DNA of 64,000 bases from Hippophae tibetana (lineage: Eukaryota > Streptophyta > Magnoliopsida > Rosales > Elaeagnaceae), in NCBI GenBank assembly GCA_037013495.1, contig CM072810.1, forward strand, positions 112,499,398 to 112,563,397, in the 5' to 3' direction. Both the position numbers and the translations under genes were made by a program. The notes under the pieces are model-generated. The model worked only from the letters and a program-made list of their open reading frames with translations. It was not told the origin of the DNA and did no database searches. Below are positions 34,583 to 47,829 of this stretch, piece after piece (positions within the stretch are counted from its first letter, which is position 1; the number at the start of each line of letters is the position of its first letter).

Positions 34583-37170
34583 TTGGTATCAAAGTTATGG
34601 TTTCAACAAAATTTGATATCGAAAAATTTACATGTAAAAATAATTTGAACTTGTAACATGAGAAGATGCTTGTACTTTTCACATATCAAGAATGTAAGAT
34701 AGCATTGGAATGAGATATAAGTTTGTTAAATGATTGTATGATAATGATGATAATTAGATTCTTAATTATAACACATTTATTATTATTGGGTGACAGTTTT
34801 ATAAGTCTAAGAAGAAAAGACTCTTGACAAGCTATGGGAAAGACTAGAGCGTTAATATATGACAATCTAGGCACAATCATCTCTATTTGAAGAATCAATT
34901 ATACATATTTATAGATATATATAGAGGACTTGTATAAGCTTAAAATTACCCATTGGACCATATATGATTATAATGGAAAATTTTAGGCTTAAATGAATCC
35001 ACGTGGCTTGAAACGTTAATCTCCATTAATTAGTTAATGGAAATGATAGTTTTGTAAAATTAATACGGAGTTCCAAAGTATTTTTGTTATGACCTAAACT
35101 TTAGTAGTAGATTTGTATAAAAGGGTATAAGTTTGGTGATATAGTTGTTAGTTTACTGTATAAATAAATTTAATCAAATTATTCTAAGTTTAAAGAATAT
35201 TAATGTTGTTATAGATGAAAAGGATCAAACTATTCTTCTTCTCAGTTCACTATCCATGGAAGAAGTAAATGTGATCTTACTATCTTAACGATTGAAGAGG
35301 CTATTCAACGATTCATATGGTAGGAGTTACTTTAGTGAAAGCTGATCGTTTGAGTTAGAATAGAAGATAGAAAGAAGAACTATCAAAGAAGTCGATCTAG
35401 ATCACAAAAAAAATATAGAAAGAATAACAACAAATGTTATAACTTTCAATTGGAAAAGAAACTTTCTAGAGCTTAAAAAAGACAGAACGATTTACTTCGA
35501 AATTTGGTAGGACAGTTGTTGCCTCAGAAGAGTCCGTGGAAATGTTCTCTTTGTCTCATCTTATGATAATGATAATGACTAAATTCTTGATTCAACATGC
35601 ACTTTTCATATGATACCTTATAAGATTGGTTTGTTACATTTCAAGAGGTTGATGGGAGAAAAGTTCTAATAGGGAATGATGGAACTTGTCATATAGTTGG
35701 TAAAGGTACGGTGCAAATCATGATGAATGACAATAATGTGAGAATGTTGACCAATGCGAGGTATGTGCCAAATTTTTGAAAGAACTTGATTTCATTTAGC
35801 ACTCTTGACTCTTTTTTCGTTTATCTTGAGCTGAATGTGAAGTCTTAAGAGTTTCTAAAAGTGTCTTGACAATTATGAAAAGGAAGTTAAAAATGGATTG
35901 TATATCCTGCAAGGTAGCAGGGTGATAGGTCCAGTCTCACTTTCTTCTATTTTTGATTCTGACCAAACCCATTTATGGCATATGAGGTTAAGTCATATAA
36001 GTGAGCAAGAATTGGATGAGCTTCACAAGAGAGGCTTGTTTAATGGATACCTGATTGTGAAGCTGCATTTCTGTGAGCATTGTGTTTTTGGGAAAGAAAG
36101 CATAATGAAGTTTAGTACTATAATTCAAGAATGTGAGGGAATCTTGATTACATCCATTCAGACGCATGAGGCCCATCAAGTGTTCTTTCTCACGATAGGG
36201 CAAGTTGCATGTTAACTTTCATTGATGATTATTCAAGAAAAGTTGGAATACATATCTTAAAACAAAATGAAGCATTTTTCAAGTTCAAGCAGTGGAAAGC
36301 TCTTGTTGAAAAGTAAACCGAAAAGAAGGATAAGCGACTTAAGATAGACAACAAGTTAGAATTTTACAACAATAATTTCAATGAGTTTTGTGAAAATGAA
36401 GCTATAACTTGCCATAAATTTGTGAGGCATACCACACAATAGAATGGCATGGGAAAATGAATGAATATAATGTTGCTTGAAAGAGCTCATTGTACTTTCT
36501 TAAGTAATTTTGAGCAGAGGTTGTTGACATTTTCATGCTATTTGGTGAACATGTTTCATTCTATAGCCAATGATTGCAAGACACCAAAGGAGATGTGGTC
36601 AGGCTCTAAGTAAACTATTCAATTTTGGACGTATTTGGATTTCCATCTTATACTCATGTTAATGAAGGAAAGCTCAAACTAAGAGCTAAAAAGATGCATA
36701 TGCTTTCATTATTAAGATGGAGTTAAATGTCACATATTATGGGACCTTAAGGAATCAAATCTCATAATTAATAGAGATGTGATTTTCGATGAGACCACTA
36801 TACTTAACCAAAGACCATAGGAGGACTATGATAACAAAGTTGAAGTTTATAAGCAAGAACTAAAGGAGACATATGAAGATATTGTACCAATAGAGCTTGA
36901 GTATATCTTGTCTAGAGATAGACCAAGAAGACAAATTAGACCACTGTAGTGGTATAATGATTTCGTTGAATTTGAACTCAACATGGAAGATGACATGGAA
37001 TAATAGAACCCAAGTTCATTTCTTAGGGCAATTATAGGTGCCATGAAAGAAGAGCTTGAATCCATCCAATAGAATCAGAATTGAGAACTTATAAGAAAGC
37101 CAGATGATCAAAAGATTGTGGATTGAAAGTGGGTATTCAAGAAGACATATGAAATGTTAAGATAGATCGA
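34583..37170 (+). mobile_element. Ty1/copia remnant
   Basis: A primer-site-like TGGTATCAAAGT at 34583 is followed by gag-start wording (KFDIEKFTCKNNF). Next come a protease-region trace (about 35580-35720) and a GAG-pre-integrase domain at about 35900-36150 (LWHMRLSHISEQELDELHK, CEHCVFGK). Then follow the integrase core (TFIDDYSRK, about 36215) and the beginning of reverse transcriptase near 37085-37150. No LTR pair was found. The copy is heavily broken and old. Confidence 0.82.
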
Positions 37171-40100
37171 AAGTGCATGAATTAGTTTGTAAAAAATAAT
37201 AAGTAAAATTCTAACATCAGTCTAAAAAGATATTACATAGCTTTAAATAATTCAACAAAACTCTTAAAAATAAAAAAATAAACTTAACATTCTTTCATAA
37301 TAGTTTGAGTTTGAAAAGGTCTAAACTAACAACATAAAATAATAAAAGATAAACGATAGAATGGTTTACACAAATTACAGACATACATGTAATTAATAAA
37401 TCAATGGAAAGTTAATGAGATATTTAACTAGTTGATTATATTGGGTAGAATTAATTAGCTTAATGATATATAAACCTAAATTATTGATTCTTTCTTAAGT
37501 GTATAAATAACACATTCATTCAGGCCATTATTCTTTATTAATTAAATCACTTAACATTGATTGGGTTGTCAGTTAATTTATTTAAATTAGATTTTTTTCT
37601 AGAAATTAACAAATTATTTAACTTGGTACATTCGATCGATCCAACAATTTAAACTCTTATTCAAGCTATCTAAATTAGATTTTAGATTCATGTATCTAAA
37701 ACATAACTTTTAGATTTTAAATCTATTATAAAAAATATGTTCTCAAGATATTTTCCAATAATAAATGTTATAGAAAAATCTTTGAAATAGAATATAAGTC
37801 TTAATTAGATATAGATTCATTTATTTGAAATCTTATTTTCATATTTTAACTTTATTATGAAAAATATGTCATCAATATATTTTTCGATAATAAACTTTGT
37901 AAAAATATTGAATAGAAAATAATTAGTATTTAATTATTATTAAAAATATTTCCTAAAATAATTTACATAAGGATATCAACATAACTAAAGTCATGTTATC
38001 ACAATTAACCATACACGTTAAAAATAATGAATGATCAGTAAATTATTTATTACAAATTCAAGAAATACAATATTGTTTACTAAAAAGTAAGAATACATAT
38101 TAGATTTTTATCCAAAAGATAAACAGATGGTTGTTTCCTGCTCCACCGAAGAGGTATTAACCTTCATGATATCCCCTAAATTCTTGTAATTATTTCATAT
38201 ACCTAATCTAGAAAATCTCCCTTTTATTGTTTGTTATTTTTGATAACTTAATCTAAGTTTTGTATAAACTAAACATGGAAATAACATATGTAACTTTCAA
38301 AACTGAGATAATCTTGAAAGAAAACTAAAAGCTAAAGAAAAACTAGCTGAAGAAGATGCTACTTAGTTGTGGGATGATGAATGAGGGATGAGATTACAAG
38401 AGTAGGATGGGTGTTTATATGGGTCAAAAAAAGGATAGAAAAGTGTGGATCATTAGGGGATTATCACCATGCATCGTGGCCCATTTTTAAACTTAATGCA
38501 GCATGCGTTGGTTCTGGTATGCGTTGATCTGTTTGTCTCCAAATTTCTTTATATTTCACTCCTTACATTTGGTTGGTACATATGTAAAGCTTACATATGT
38601 TATTTTTTTTTTATTCTTCTTGCTTGTAATTTGAGTGCTTTTAGATACAACTCTTCAAGTGTTTACCATTAAATCATTTTCAAGCCAAAAATTCTTGAAA
38701 AACATCAAACATACCCGTGATTATGAAAATATAGATTTATTAAAATAGTGATAAAAATATACAAATATAAATACATTTTTGATATTAAAGTGCAAATAAA
38801 TCATGTAATATTTAATACTTTTCAAGCACTCAACACAACTCATAACCAGTTTCTTACTAGTCTTTAGTAAGGAAAGAGAAAAATTGAAATAAATAAAATT
38901 AAACTATCCTAAATCATTTTCCTAGATTAACACGATTTAATTTAACATATACAATAAGACTTTAGACCCCTAGGTTATCCACAAGTTTAACAAGACAAAA
39001 TCTAAAATTAACACAAAAAATAACAAAGTAAAAAAAAAATAAGAATACAAAACTTCTCGTACTTTTAGTATTTCTTAAGTTCATAATTAAAATCCAAAGC
39101 ACGAGTGAAGCCTCATTGTACATGTGTCTATGTGTTGGTTTTCTGTGTAGAAAACACGATATCTGTTATTTTATTCAGTGTTTTGTCTTCCTTTTTGTAA
39201 GGTTGATTAATGTAGATAAATAATACACACATACATATAGTTAGGAACACTTTGTATGAAAACTTGTTTTTCAAACACTATAGGGTTGGTTGTTTTAGTA
39301 TACATGCTAAGATAAGAGACGTGGTTAGGTGGGCATCCGAGTTCTATAAATACTTTTCATTTCTCTCAACTTTTTACCCTTTGATTCTAGTACAAAAACT
39401 TTAACAAAATTCACTAAGAATTATATCTATTTCTTAAATCATTTTAGAGAGCTTACATTTGAGAGTGGGTCATTAATTGAACTTAGTTATCAAATCATAA
39501 TATTTGTGGGTACGTGGTTTGACTGTGTGTTTCCCGTACACGATTTGATATTTGTAGTGGATTGTGAATCCCTCGAATATGTTAGTGATTACATTTTTTG
39601 TTACTTATTTGGATTTATAATTCAACTTGATGATGCTCTGTGAATTACAAGCTTATTTTTACTCCATAGCATCCGACTTATGTTTGTAATTTTAAGTATA
39701 CTTTCATATGCGGGCCCAAAAAGATGCCACTCATACTGTTACAAATTTATAGAGACAACTAAGTTCAAATAATTGCATCGGATTACTTGGAAGCAAACAT
39801 AGACTTAATGGATATTCTAATAGCAACGTAAGTCCTTATTAGAAACGATTTCATAAGTTTGGAAATTGATATGAATCAAGTATATGTGGTTACACTTGAT
39901 AAGTAATTTAAGAATAATGATTTTCGTATCTACGAGAATTTTTGACAATGTCTATTCTTAATTACTATTTTTATATTAAAATTAATAAAATTAGGCTTTT
40001 GGTTGTTTTTGAAAAAAAAAAAGATAACAATAAAAAAAATATTGAAAACACAATCTTTGGGAGAAAATAATGAGATATATGTGATAATGGGATTATCCTC

Positions 40101-41013
40101 ACTATTAGCTTATAATTCTATGAATCATGTCATGAATCAAAATTTATTTCTTAAGTCCAAAATCAAATTAATAATTTAAGATCGTTCTTTAATTCTTTAC
40201 TTTAGCTTTAGAAATCTATGTTCATTAATATTTCTCACCTTTTCTTGTTGTATATTGATTCAAAATACAATTATAAACCTATCGAAATTATGAACAAACT
40301 AGAGGTCCACTATTATATATAATTCATTCAATGCATTAAGATTTTAAAAATATGATTAGGTAATATTAAAATCATTGATAACCTTTAACCTATGTATTCA
40401 ATCGTACTTATGACAACAACTATAAAGTACTATGTTGAATAAAAATATTAACGATTACATACTAATATCTTAAAGTAGAAATAAATATATTCATGCAATA
40501 AATTAGTTGTACATCCTAATTCATAACATTCATAATTTTGACATTAAATTAATTAAACCATAGTCTAGGGTTTAAAAAAATTTCACAATTACATCGAATA
40601 TAGAGTTTATCAAATTCAAAACAATAACTAAATATTACATCAGTGTAGAGAAAAAATCTAATTTAGATGAATTATTGAAACCAAAAGAATCAAAAATATC
40701 AATTTTTAACTTGTTCTTCAATCTTACTTCAAAAATCTATAATAATGGCATAAAGATAGATTTTTTTTCATTTTTTTCCATTATAGTTACTGTATGTGTT
40801 TAATAAGTGTTTTTTGGGTATTTATGTTAAAAATAATTAGGTTTTTGAGTTCGAATTAAATTTAAATAAGGTAAATAAACTATGTCATGTTTCATGTAGA
40901 GTGAAAAATGCTGGTCAAATGGTCAAAAATGATGAAAATGCGTTCAGAATGCATAACCCACATGCGAAGTGGGAGACTGATAGACATGTGCCTGATGTGG
41001 GCACATGTGTGCA
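37171..41013. other. gene-poor AT-rich intergenic region
   Basis: About 3.8 kb with no recognisable coding, RNA gene or element ends. A frame at 38469-38672 (67 residues, hydrophobic) has no family resemblance. Poly-A and poly-T runs are common. Confidence 0.6.
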
Positions 41014-41021
41014 GTGGTGAC

Positions 41022-41220
41022 TAGGGGTGTCCACTGGTCCGATTTTGGTTAAAAAAAATTAACTGGATCAGACCGTTTATATTACTCGGATCGGACTAGA
41101 CCGGATCATTTAAAAAACGATTTTAACTAATACAAATCAGATCGAACCGTTTGATTTGTAAAATTTCTCGATCTGGTTTTACGGTTCGGTCCGGTTCGAA
41201 CCGATTTATGTACACCCTTA
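41022..41220. mobile_element. hAT-type MITE, 199 bp, with perfect 8-bp target duplication
   Basis: The element starts TAGGGGTGTCCA and ends TGTACACCCTTA. The reverse complement of the end is TAAGGGTGTACA, a 12-bp terminal repeat with ten matches. The perfect 8-bp duplication GTGGTGAC stands on both sides (41014-41021 and 41221-41228), as for hAT superfamily insertions. The interior is a run of GGTTCGGTCCGG-like and CCGGATC-like words with no coding capacity. This is a non-autonomous miniature element; its driving transposase is not in the window. Confidence 0.93.
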
Positions 41221-41228
41221 GTGGTGAC

Positions 41229-43055
41229 TCATATTCTTGCTCGCGCACAAGTGAGGAAGGAGTTGGTGCATTGACGCGGTTAGGAGGAACGTTGTTACGA
41301 TGCATGGCTAAGCGTGATGAATAATACGAGTCACGTGAACTATGGTTTATTAGCTTGGTGTTTTTTTAAATGTTAATTCAAGGACCTTTCTTAGTACATT
41401 CACTTATGAGTTACAAATAATAAAAATTTCAATTTGTTTTTTGAAAATCTCAAAAAAAATTAAAAACTATTTTTTTTAAAATAAATATAAAATTAATATG
41501 TAAACACATTATAATAATAAAACACATATAAATATAACATGTGATCATAAATTAAAATTTATAACAAATTTTTAATTAAGTAATTAGTACGACATATATC
41601 CCTTGGGAATAGAGAGATTTTGATATGTGGTAATTGAGACAAAGACATCTAATTAAGAGTATTATGTATAATAGTTGGTTATACAAGAATGGACCACACA
41701 TATTATTAACAATGTTAATATTTGTTTACTCTCATGTGTTTCAATATGAAACTCGATGACTATGTTCAAGATAATCTTAGTCTCGAGTGATTTAGATGCC
41801 CCTTTGATATAATTTAGTGGGATTTGACTTATTTAATGATGTTAGGGTAAGATGACTTGTTCTTGATGTCTTGATATTCATGGTTAATTGGGGAGGTTAT
41901 TTAACATGATATGAAATTCCCTATATTATAAATTAGATAACAATTCTATTATTTAGTAATTTTGAGTTTGAATAGTTGTGTGCAATCTCTATTATAATTG
42001 TAGACGTTATTCATACAAATCATATGTATTCAATAAAAAAGATGTAATAAATAAGTTAAAACAAACTTAGTGATTGCAATTATGTTACAAACTAGATATA
42101 AATGATTGACCTGCACCTAATAATTATATAAATGAATCACTCAAACTATAGTGAATTGAGAGAATATTGGGTATGACCTTCCATGTTTTAGTAGAATAAC
42201 ATTTAATTTAATAAATATTAATAATTAATTAAGTGGTTAATTAATATATCAAATCTTTATCTAAACTTGAATTTATTGTTCCATCAATCCCTTCTATAAT
42301 AATAAATGAATAATGTTACTTTCAATATAAATAAATAGTTAATGTAAAAATAATTAATGAAGGGATCAAAATGCATATTTATTTATAGAATATTTTATGC
42401 GTGTCATAAATGTCAAATGCACCAATAAATAGTAAATAGCTTAAAAATTTAATTCATGGAATTAATTTTACGTTTATTTAGTTTGAGTGAATAATTATAT
42501 AAATTAATTATAAAATTAAAATGTTAATTAAATATTTTAATAGGTATTTAAAGTTCGTAAAACAAGTAAAGATATTTTAGTAAATGTCAAGTTGGATTTA
42601 ATATTAGATTAAATAAAATTTAATTTAATCAGATTAAAGTGTTTAAAATTATCAAATGCTGAATTATGTGCTAGGAATGTGATTTCTAGTAGCATACAAT
42701 TTGATTATATGCTTTAACACTTTTTATGTTATTTAAACACTCTATTATGTTCTCACAAGAATAGACCACACTAATGTTTCTAAGGATAAAATTGTAGAAC
42801 GTTTTTTGTGAGATAATATAGTATTTTGTTTTTGGGTTTGTCTATCCATTTAATACCTAACATTTAAGGTATTAAAATTTTGTTCATAACATTTCAATTC
42901 ATACAATTTAGTCTATAATATTTTCAAATTTAATAAATTTGGTCCAAAATTCAATTTATTGTAAATTAACTAAAAAACGTTACACTTTAGTTACGTAGTT
43001 TTTGTTTGTAATACATAAGTCACTTAGCTCTTCAAATTCTAGTGTAAACTCATTA
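41229..43055. other. AT-rich intergenic region before the CACTA element
   Basis: About 1.8 kb without recognisable genes. The last 200 bp contain dispersed-repeat-like wording (TTTGGTCCAAAATTC, about 42948), but no ends could be fixed. Confidence 0.6.
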
Positions 43056-44984
43056 AAACACTACGTCAAAATATACCATTTAAGTCGGTTAGGTGAATCG
43101 ACTTAAAATTTAAAGTCAGTTTCACACGTGAATCGACTTTAAATTCTATATTTTTTTTATACATTTTACTCATTTTTTACTATCTTTGGAATCTGTATTC
43201 GATCACATAATAGCAGAAAAAACTAAAATCTATTTAAAAGAGTTTAAATATTACAAATAGTTGAAAAATTAAATATTAATTAATTACTTAAGAATTAAAT
43301 TTATTACAAAAAAATAATTTACATACAATATATATACATAACTTAAATTACAAATAAAATGATGTCGCCTCTTTTGTCATGGATTTGTGATATTTCCATT
43401 TTATTTCAAGGAGAGAAAGCTTGGTTTGCTTAGAATCACAAGCCATGTCCCATTCATAGTGACCAGGGAACTTGGCAAGAGAGATGAGATAGAGTTTGTG
43501 CATAAAACATGTCCATATAACAATTTATTCCCCTAAATACATGAACACATAAACATCCATCAAACAAGCTGCCTAAACTTCAGAGACACAAGAATCGAAA
43601 AATTAAAGCATTATAAAAATTAACATGGTGTTATCCTAGGCTATTCAAGATCATCAAATTCTTCTCCTGATTCTTCTTGTGATGTTATAATTTGAATCAT
43701 ATGTTTTGCCTATTCCTCTCGTAAATCATCAAAAATTTGCATATCATAGCCTGACTTGTTCCAACCAAAGAACTACATGTATTTAAATTCAAAATAAGAA
43801 TGTAATATTATGAATTCACCAAAAATAATTTATATATGTTAAAAAGGTATATTAGTAAAAGAGTTTACTACATCTTTAATTGGAATGTTGATATTTGAGA
43901 TTATTTCACTCATAAACTTCATAACAAAGTAACCACACATGACTCTATCATTTTGTTGTGAAACCTATAAAAAAACAAGTGTACATGGTTTTCCATATTC
44001 GAACATTATTATTATTTAATAGTAAAATTAATTAAATTATTAATATTCGTTTGTACATACCATAACTTTGTCCCATATAAGCTTATGAGATTATTTAATG
44101 GCAATACCATTACTCTTGTTTCACAACTTCCATGTCAAATCAAAGTTTTAAAACAATTAGTTTTTTATTAAATATTATAAAGAACAATAAAATAAAAATA
44201 GTTATCTATAACTCTTACATTTCAATAACTGTTTTTGTATCTTTACTCAATTATATGGAAGCTGAGTCACAGTACCAAACATAATTTCCATATAGATCAA
44301 GGATTATCAACATCCAATGATCTTGGCATTGTTCAAACTTTAGTGGCCAAGGGATTATCAACTTCTGATTTATTTTAAGTGTTAATGTTTTATCACATAA
44401 TTGTTTAGCTCTGATTCTAACATCTTTCTCTTGATATTGATTGATAAATGAAGAATCATATAACATTGCTAAATGGGATGAATTATTAGCTTGATGTTGA
44501 TAATAAAATGCCCTCTATAAAAGAACTATATATAAATAATTAGATAATATAAATATAATTATGTGTTATATATAAATGAAAGTTATTTAATGAGTCCACA
44601 CTTGAATTATACTTAAATTGATCATTTGATATTCAAATAACTACAATATGCACTCAATCGATATATTTGTTTGTCCAATGTCTATACCATAAATTTACCT
44701 AAGAAATGGCATAGTTCATCCATCATTTATGCTAGTCCTGCTCGCAATAATATTCATCAAAGAGCCAAGATTTCTACTGAAGTTTATAGCATATTCATAA
44801 CTATACCTTTCCATGGCTTCTTCTTGAATAACTTCGTGTGCGATGATTAACCACTAGACATAGATGTACCACGAGATACTTTCTTTGTATCTCTTAAATG
44901 TGTCACACTTACTAATTCTGATACAATACACTAAAGAAAATGTATTATATATGTTAGTAATAATAAAAGAATAATAATATAATA

Positions 44985-45801
44985 CACTACTACAAAAAAA
45001 GGTATGAAAATCGGTTAAAAACCAATTTTAAATGAAATGACTTAAAATTTAAAGTCGGTAATTACTCATTTTCTATTATACTCAAATAAAAATCTGTATT
45101 CAAGCAGAAAAAAAACCAAAATCAGTTTAGCAAATAGTTCAAATAATACAAATATTTGAAAAATAAAATATTAATTAATAACAGAAAAATTACTATGGTT
45201 TTGTTCTATTTTATTCAAGATCATCATATTCTTCTCATGACGTTATAATACAAACCTACATATATAATACAAAATTTTATACATATAAATAATAACACAT
45301 AATAATAGAAAAAAAAATATGAATAATAAATGCGTAAAATTGATAGATATACTTACAAAAGTAAATGAAGCGACAAAATGAAGAAAAATGATATTTTGTA
45401 AGTGAGAAATGAGTATAAATTTTTTGAGTATTTTACTCAAAAAAATCGGGGATCTAAAAGATTAGTTAGAGAGGAAGAAAACCCACTAGCTGGCACTAGA
45501 ATTGGTAGTCATAGGTGGCCAGAAAATGAGAAAGAGTGAAGGAGACGTGGATGAGGTTTTGAGTTTTTGAGAGTTATGCAACACTTGGAATAGTTTCTGT
45601 TTGGGGAAGAAAGAAGAGAAAAGAATTTATCCACGTGTGTAACGTTAGTTTCACGTGTTAACCGATGCTACGCTATGTGGATACGCTATGTGGATAGCGT
45701 CGATTCCAGGTGTCAATCGACGCTATGCTACATAGATAGCATCGGTTCCAGGTGTCAATCGACTTTACATATCGACTTAAATACCCATTTTTGTAGTAGT
45801 G
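44985..45801. mobile_element. non-autonomous CACTA, 817 bp, nested in the larger CACTA
   Basis: It begins CACTACTACAAAAAAAGG and ends ATTTTTGTAGTAGTG, a near-perfect terminal inverted repeat. The 3-bp direct duplication ATA flanks it (44982-44984 and 45802-45804). The left part retains the very end of the larger element's second gene, coding EEYDDLE then a stop (about 45215-45240). The right part (about 45240-45801) resembles 53720-54288 of the larger element. It is therefore an internal deletion derivative of the same family that jumped into a full-length relative. It codes for nothing. Confidence 0.93.
45694..45726. repeat. subterminal hairpin of the small CACTA
   Basis: ATAGCGTCGATT and AATCGACGCTAT form a perfect 12-bp stem around the nine bases CCAGGTGTC. 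Part of the unit repeats about 43 bp further on. It occupies the same relative position as the hairpin at 54130-54178 in the larger element. Confidence 0.85.
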
Positions 45802-47829
45802 ATAGAAGTAGTAAAAAAGTGTTATCTTAAGTAAAAAAATAATACCTTGTTAAAATTTATCACACCTTGACTCGATGGCTAAGCCACATATTGTCCAACC
45901 GCTTCTTGGATTGTTGTAGCAATAGAAGGAACTAGTAGTGGACAATCATGGAGCAATGATTGATCAATTACTATTCACCAATAATTTGGCAAATATTTAT
46001 TATGAATCATTCAATAATCACTCAATTATTGTACTGTTTCAATAGCAACATAGTCTGTACATGATGGATGTTTTAATAAACATTTTATATTCTACAAAAA
46101 ATTTAAATGTTATATATAATAAATAAAATATATAATAAAAAATAAAAATAATAGACTATCTACATAAAGTTTAAATCTTACCACAAATGATTAATCAAAT
46201 AGATAAGGACTCACATGTGGGGTAGCTATTGGAATGACATTCTCATAAAAAATTCATCCTAATGTGATGGATAGTAAGATTACATAGATTGCATTAGAGA
46301 TATTAAACCACTACCTGATTGCATCTGCATTTCTGGCATAAAGGGAAGACCAATAGGATGACTATATCCTGTACAAGATATAGGTTGGACGCCATAAGAT
46401 TGCATGGGTGGCATGTTGCATGCCTGGCCAATAGGGCCTACCCTATTTATAATATGCTACCATGCCTAAAATATGTTGTGATTGATATTTCTTTAAAGTG
46501 GAAATCTCACTTAGCACTAAGGCCTTAAAGAAGCTGATTTATTTTTCAATTTTATAGTACTTCTCCTTATTGATCATTTGAGGCTTTTGTTTTGGAATGT
46601 TCAACAACTCCATATAACCATCATATTGGCCCCCTTCCTTGACACTACCAGAATGCTCGCGTCCAAATGTATGATATATAGCATGTCTCCCTGATTGTTC
46701 GATTATTTCACCCCTAACTATTTATTCTTGAACAACTCTCTACAAATAAGAAAGCAAACAAACATATCATATATTATTACATCAATTATCAAAAATCATA
46801 AGAATTTTGTACCAAGTTAAATTACTAACCAACTTATTAAGTTGTTTTTCTCCTCGTTTAGTCATTAGTCTTGACTTCTTTGTTTTGAGGGTCTTTGTTT
46901 CTATATACAATTCAGATTGGGTAACCGGTCTACCCAATTCAACTTCTTACATAAATCAAATAAATTTATTAACCATGACATGAACTTAAATTTGAGGAAA
47001 ATAAATTAACAAGTTAATAATACCATTCTTTGTCTAACTTCAGGATTTGATGACCTACTAGCATGGTTAGGAAGAATATTTGCCATTTGTATATTCCGAT
47101 GTTCTTCCCTAATAATTTGAAATTCATCTGTACATCTATAATGCATGAAGTCTTTCCAAACTTTGGGTTCAATACAAGGGTGTTCTTTAGGGATTTTGCA
47201 TATTTGTACTTTATCAAGTGATTCCAAATATGGAAACACATAATTTCTGGCCAATCTGGAAGTTTTGTATTCCTTTTATACCTTATTTTCAATCTTATAA
47301 CACTTGTTCATCTAAGTGTCAGGACTTTATAACTATTATGTAAAAACACACTACAAAAGATGAGATATAATACAAAAAAGATATAATATCTGTAATTAGT
47401 TATAAAATAAAAAAGACTTACACAAATGGTTTTCCATATTTTGAACTTTTCAGCTTCTTCAACCTTAGTCCAATCATTTATATTGATTGGTATACTTGAC
47501 TTCACAAGTCTACCAAATGAGGATTTCAATTGTTGGCCATTTTCCCCTAATGGATTACTAGTAGCATTAAATAGAATGGGTTTTCTATCATTTGGGTTAA
47601 GTGGAGCCTCAGGTATACTCATTCAACCTCTTCTTTTCAAATGCCCCAATGGATCATTTGGATTTACAAGCTCTGGTATCTTAGGATCCATGAAATATCT
47701 ACAAATAATGATGAAATAGAAATTAATTGACAATATTAAGTCCAAACATATAAACATGTAAGACTTAATAGAATAATATAGAACATACATTATGTTTAAT
47801 TAGGTTATTAATGATATATATATATTCCT

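Larger units (their letters stand above)
43641..47691 (-). pseudogene. CACTA second gene: plant transposase domain plus Ulp1-like protease region
   Basis: The minus-strand gene starts near 47691 (MDPKIPELVNPNDPLGHL) and ends at TAG 43643-43641 after an acidic tail (EESGEEFDDLE). The exon near 47620-47440 has PLGENGQQLKSSFGRLVKSS, matching the region before the Ptta/En/Spm transposase domain (PF03004 type). The exon near 47254-47010 has WKDFMHYRCTDEFQIIREEH, that domain's core. At 44466-44251 the stretch HWMLIILDLYGNYVWYCDS has the catalytic-His and Asp spacing of a Ulp1/C48 cysteine protease; I did not find the Cys block. Some plant CACTA elements are known to fuse these parts. A TGA in frame after KRRG (about 47624) and the inserted relative at 44985-45801 make it a pseudogene. 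Exon boundaries between the blocks are not resolved. Confidence 0.75.
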
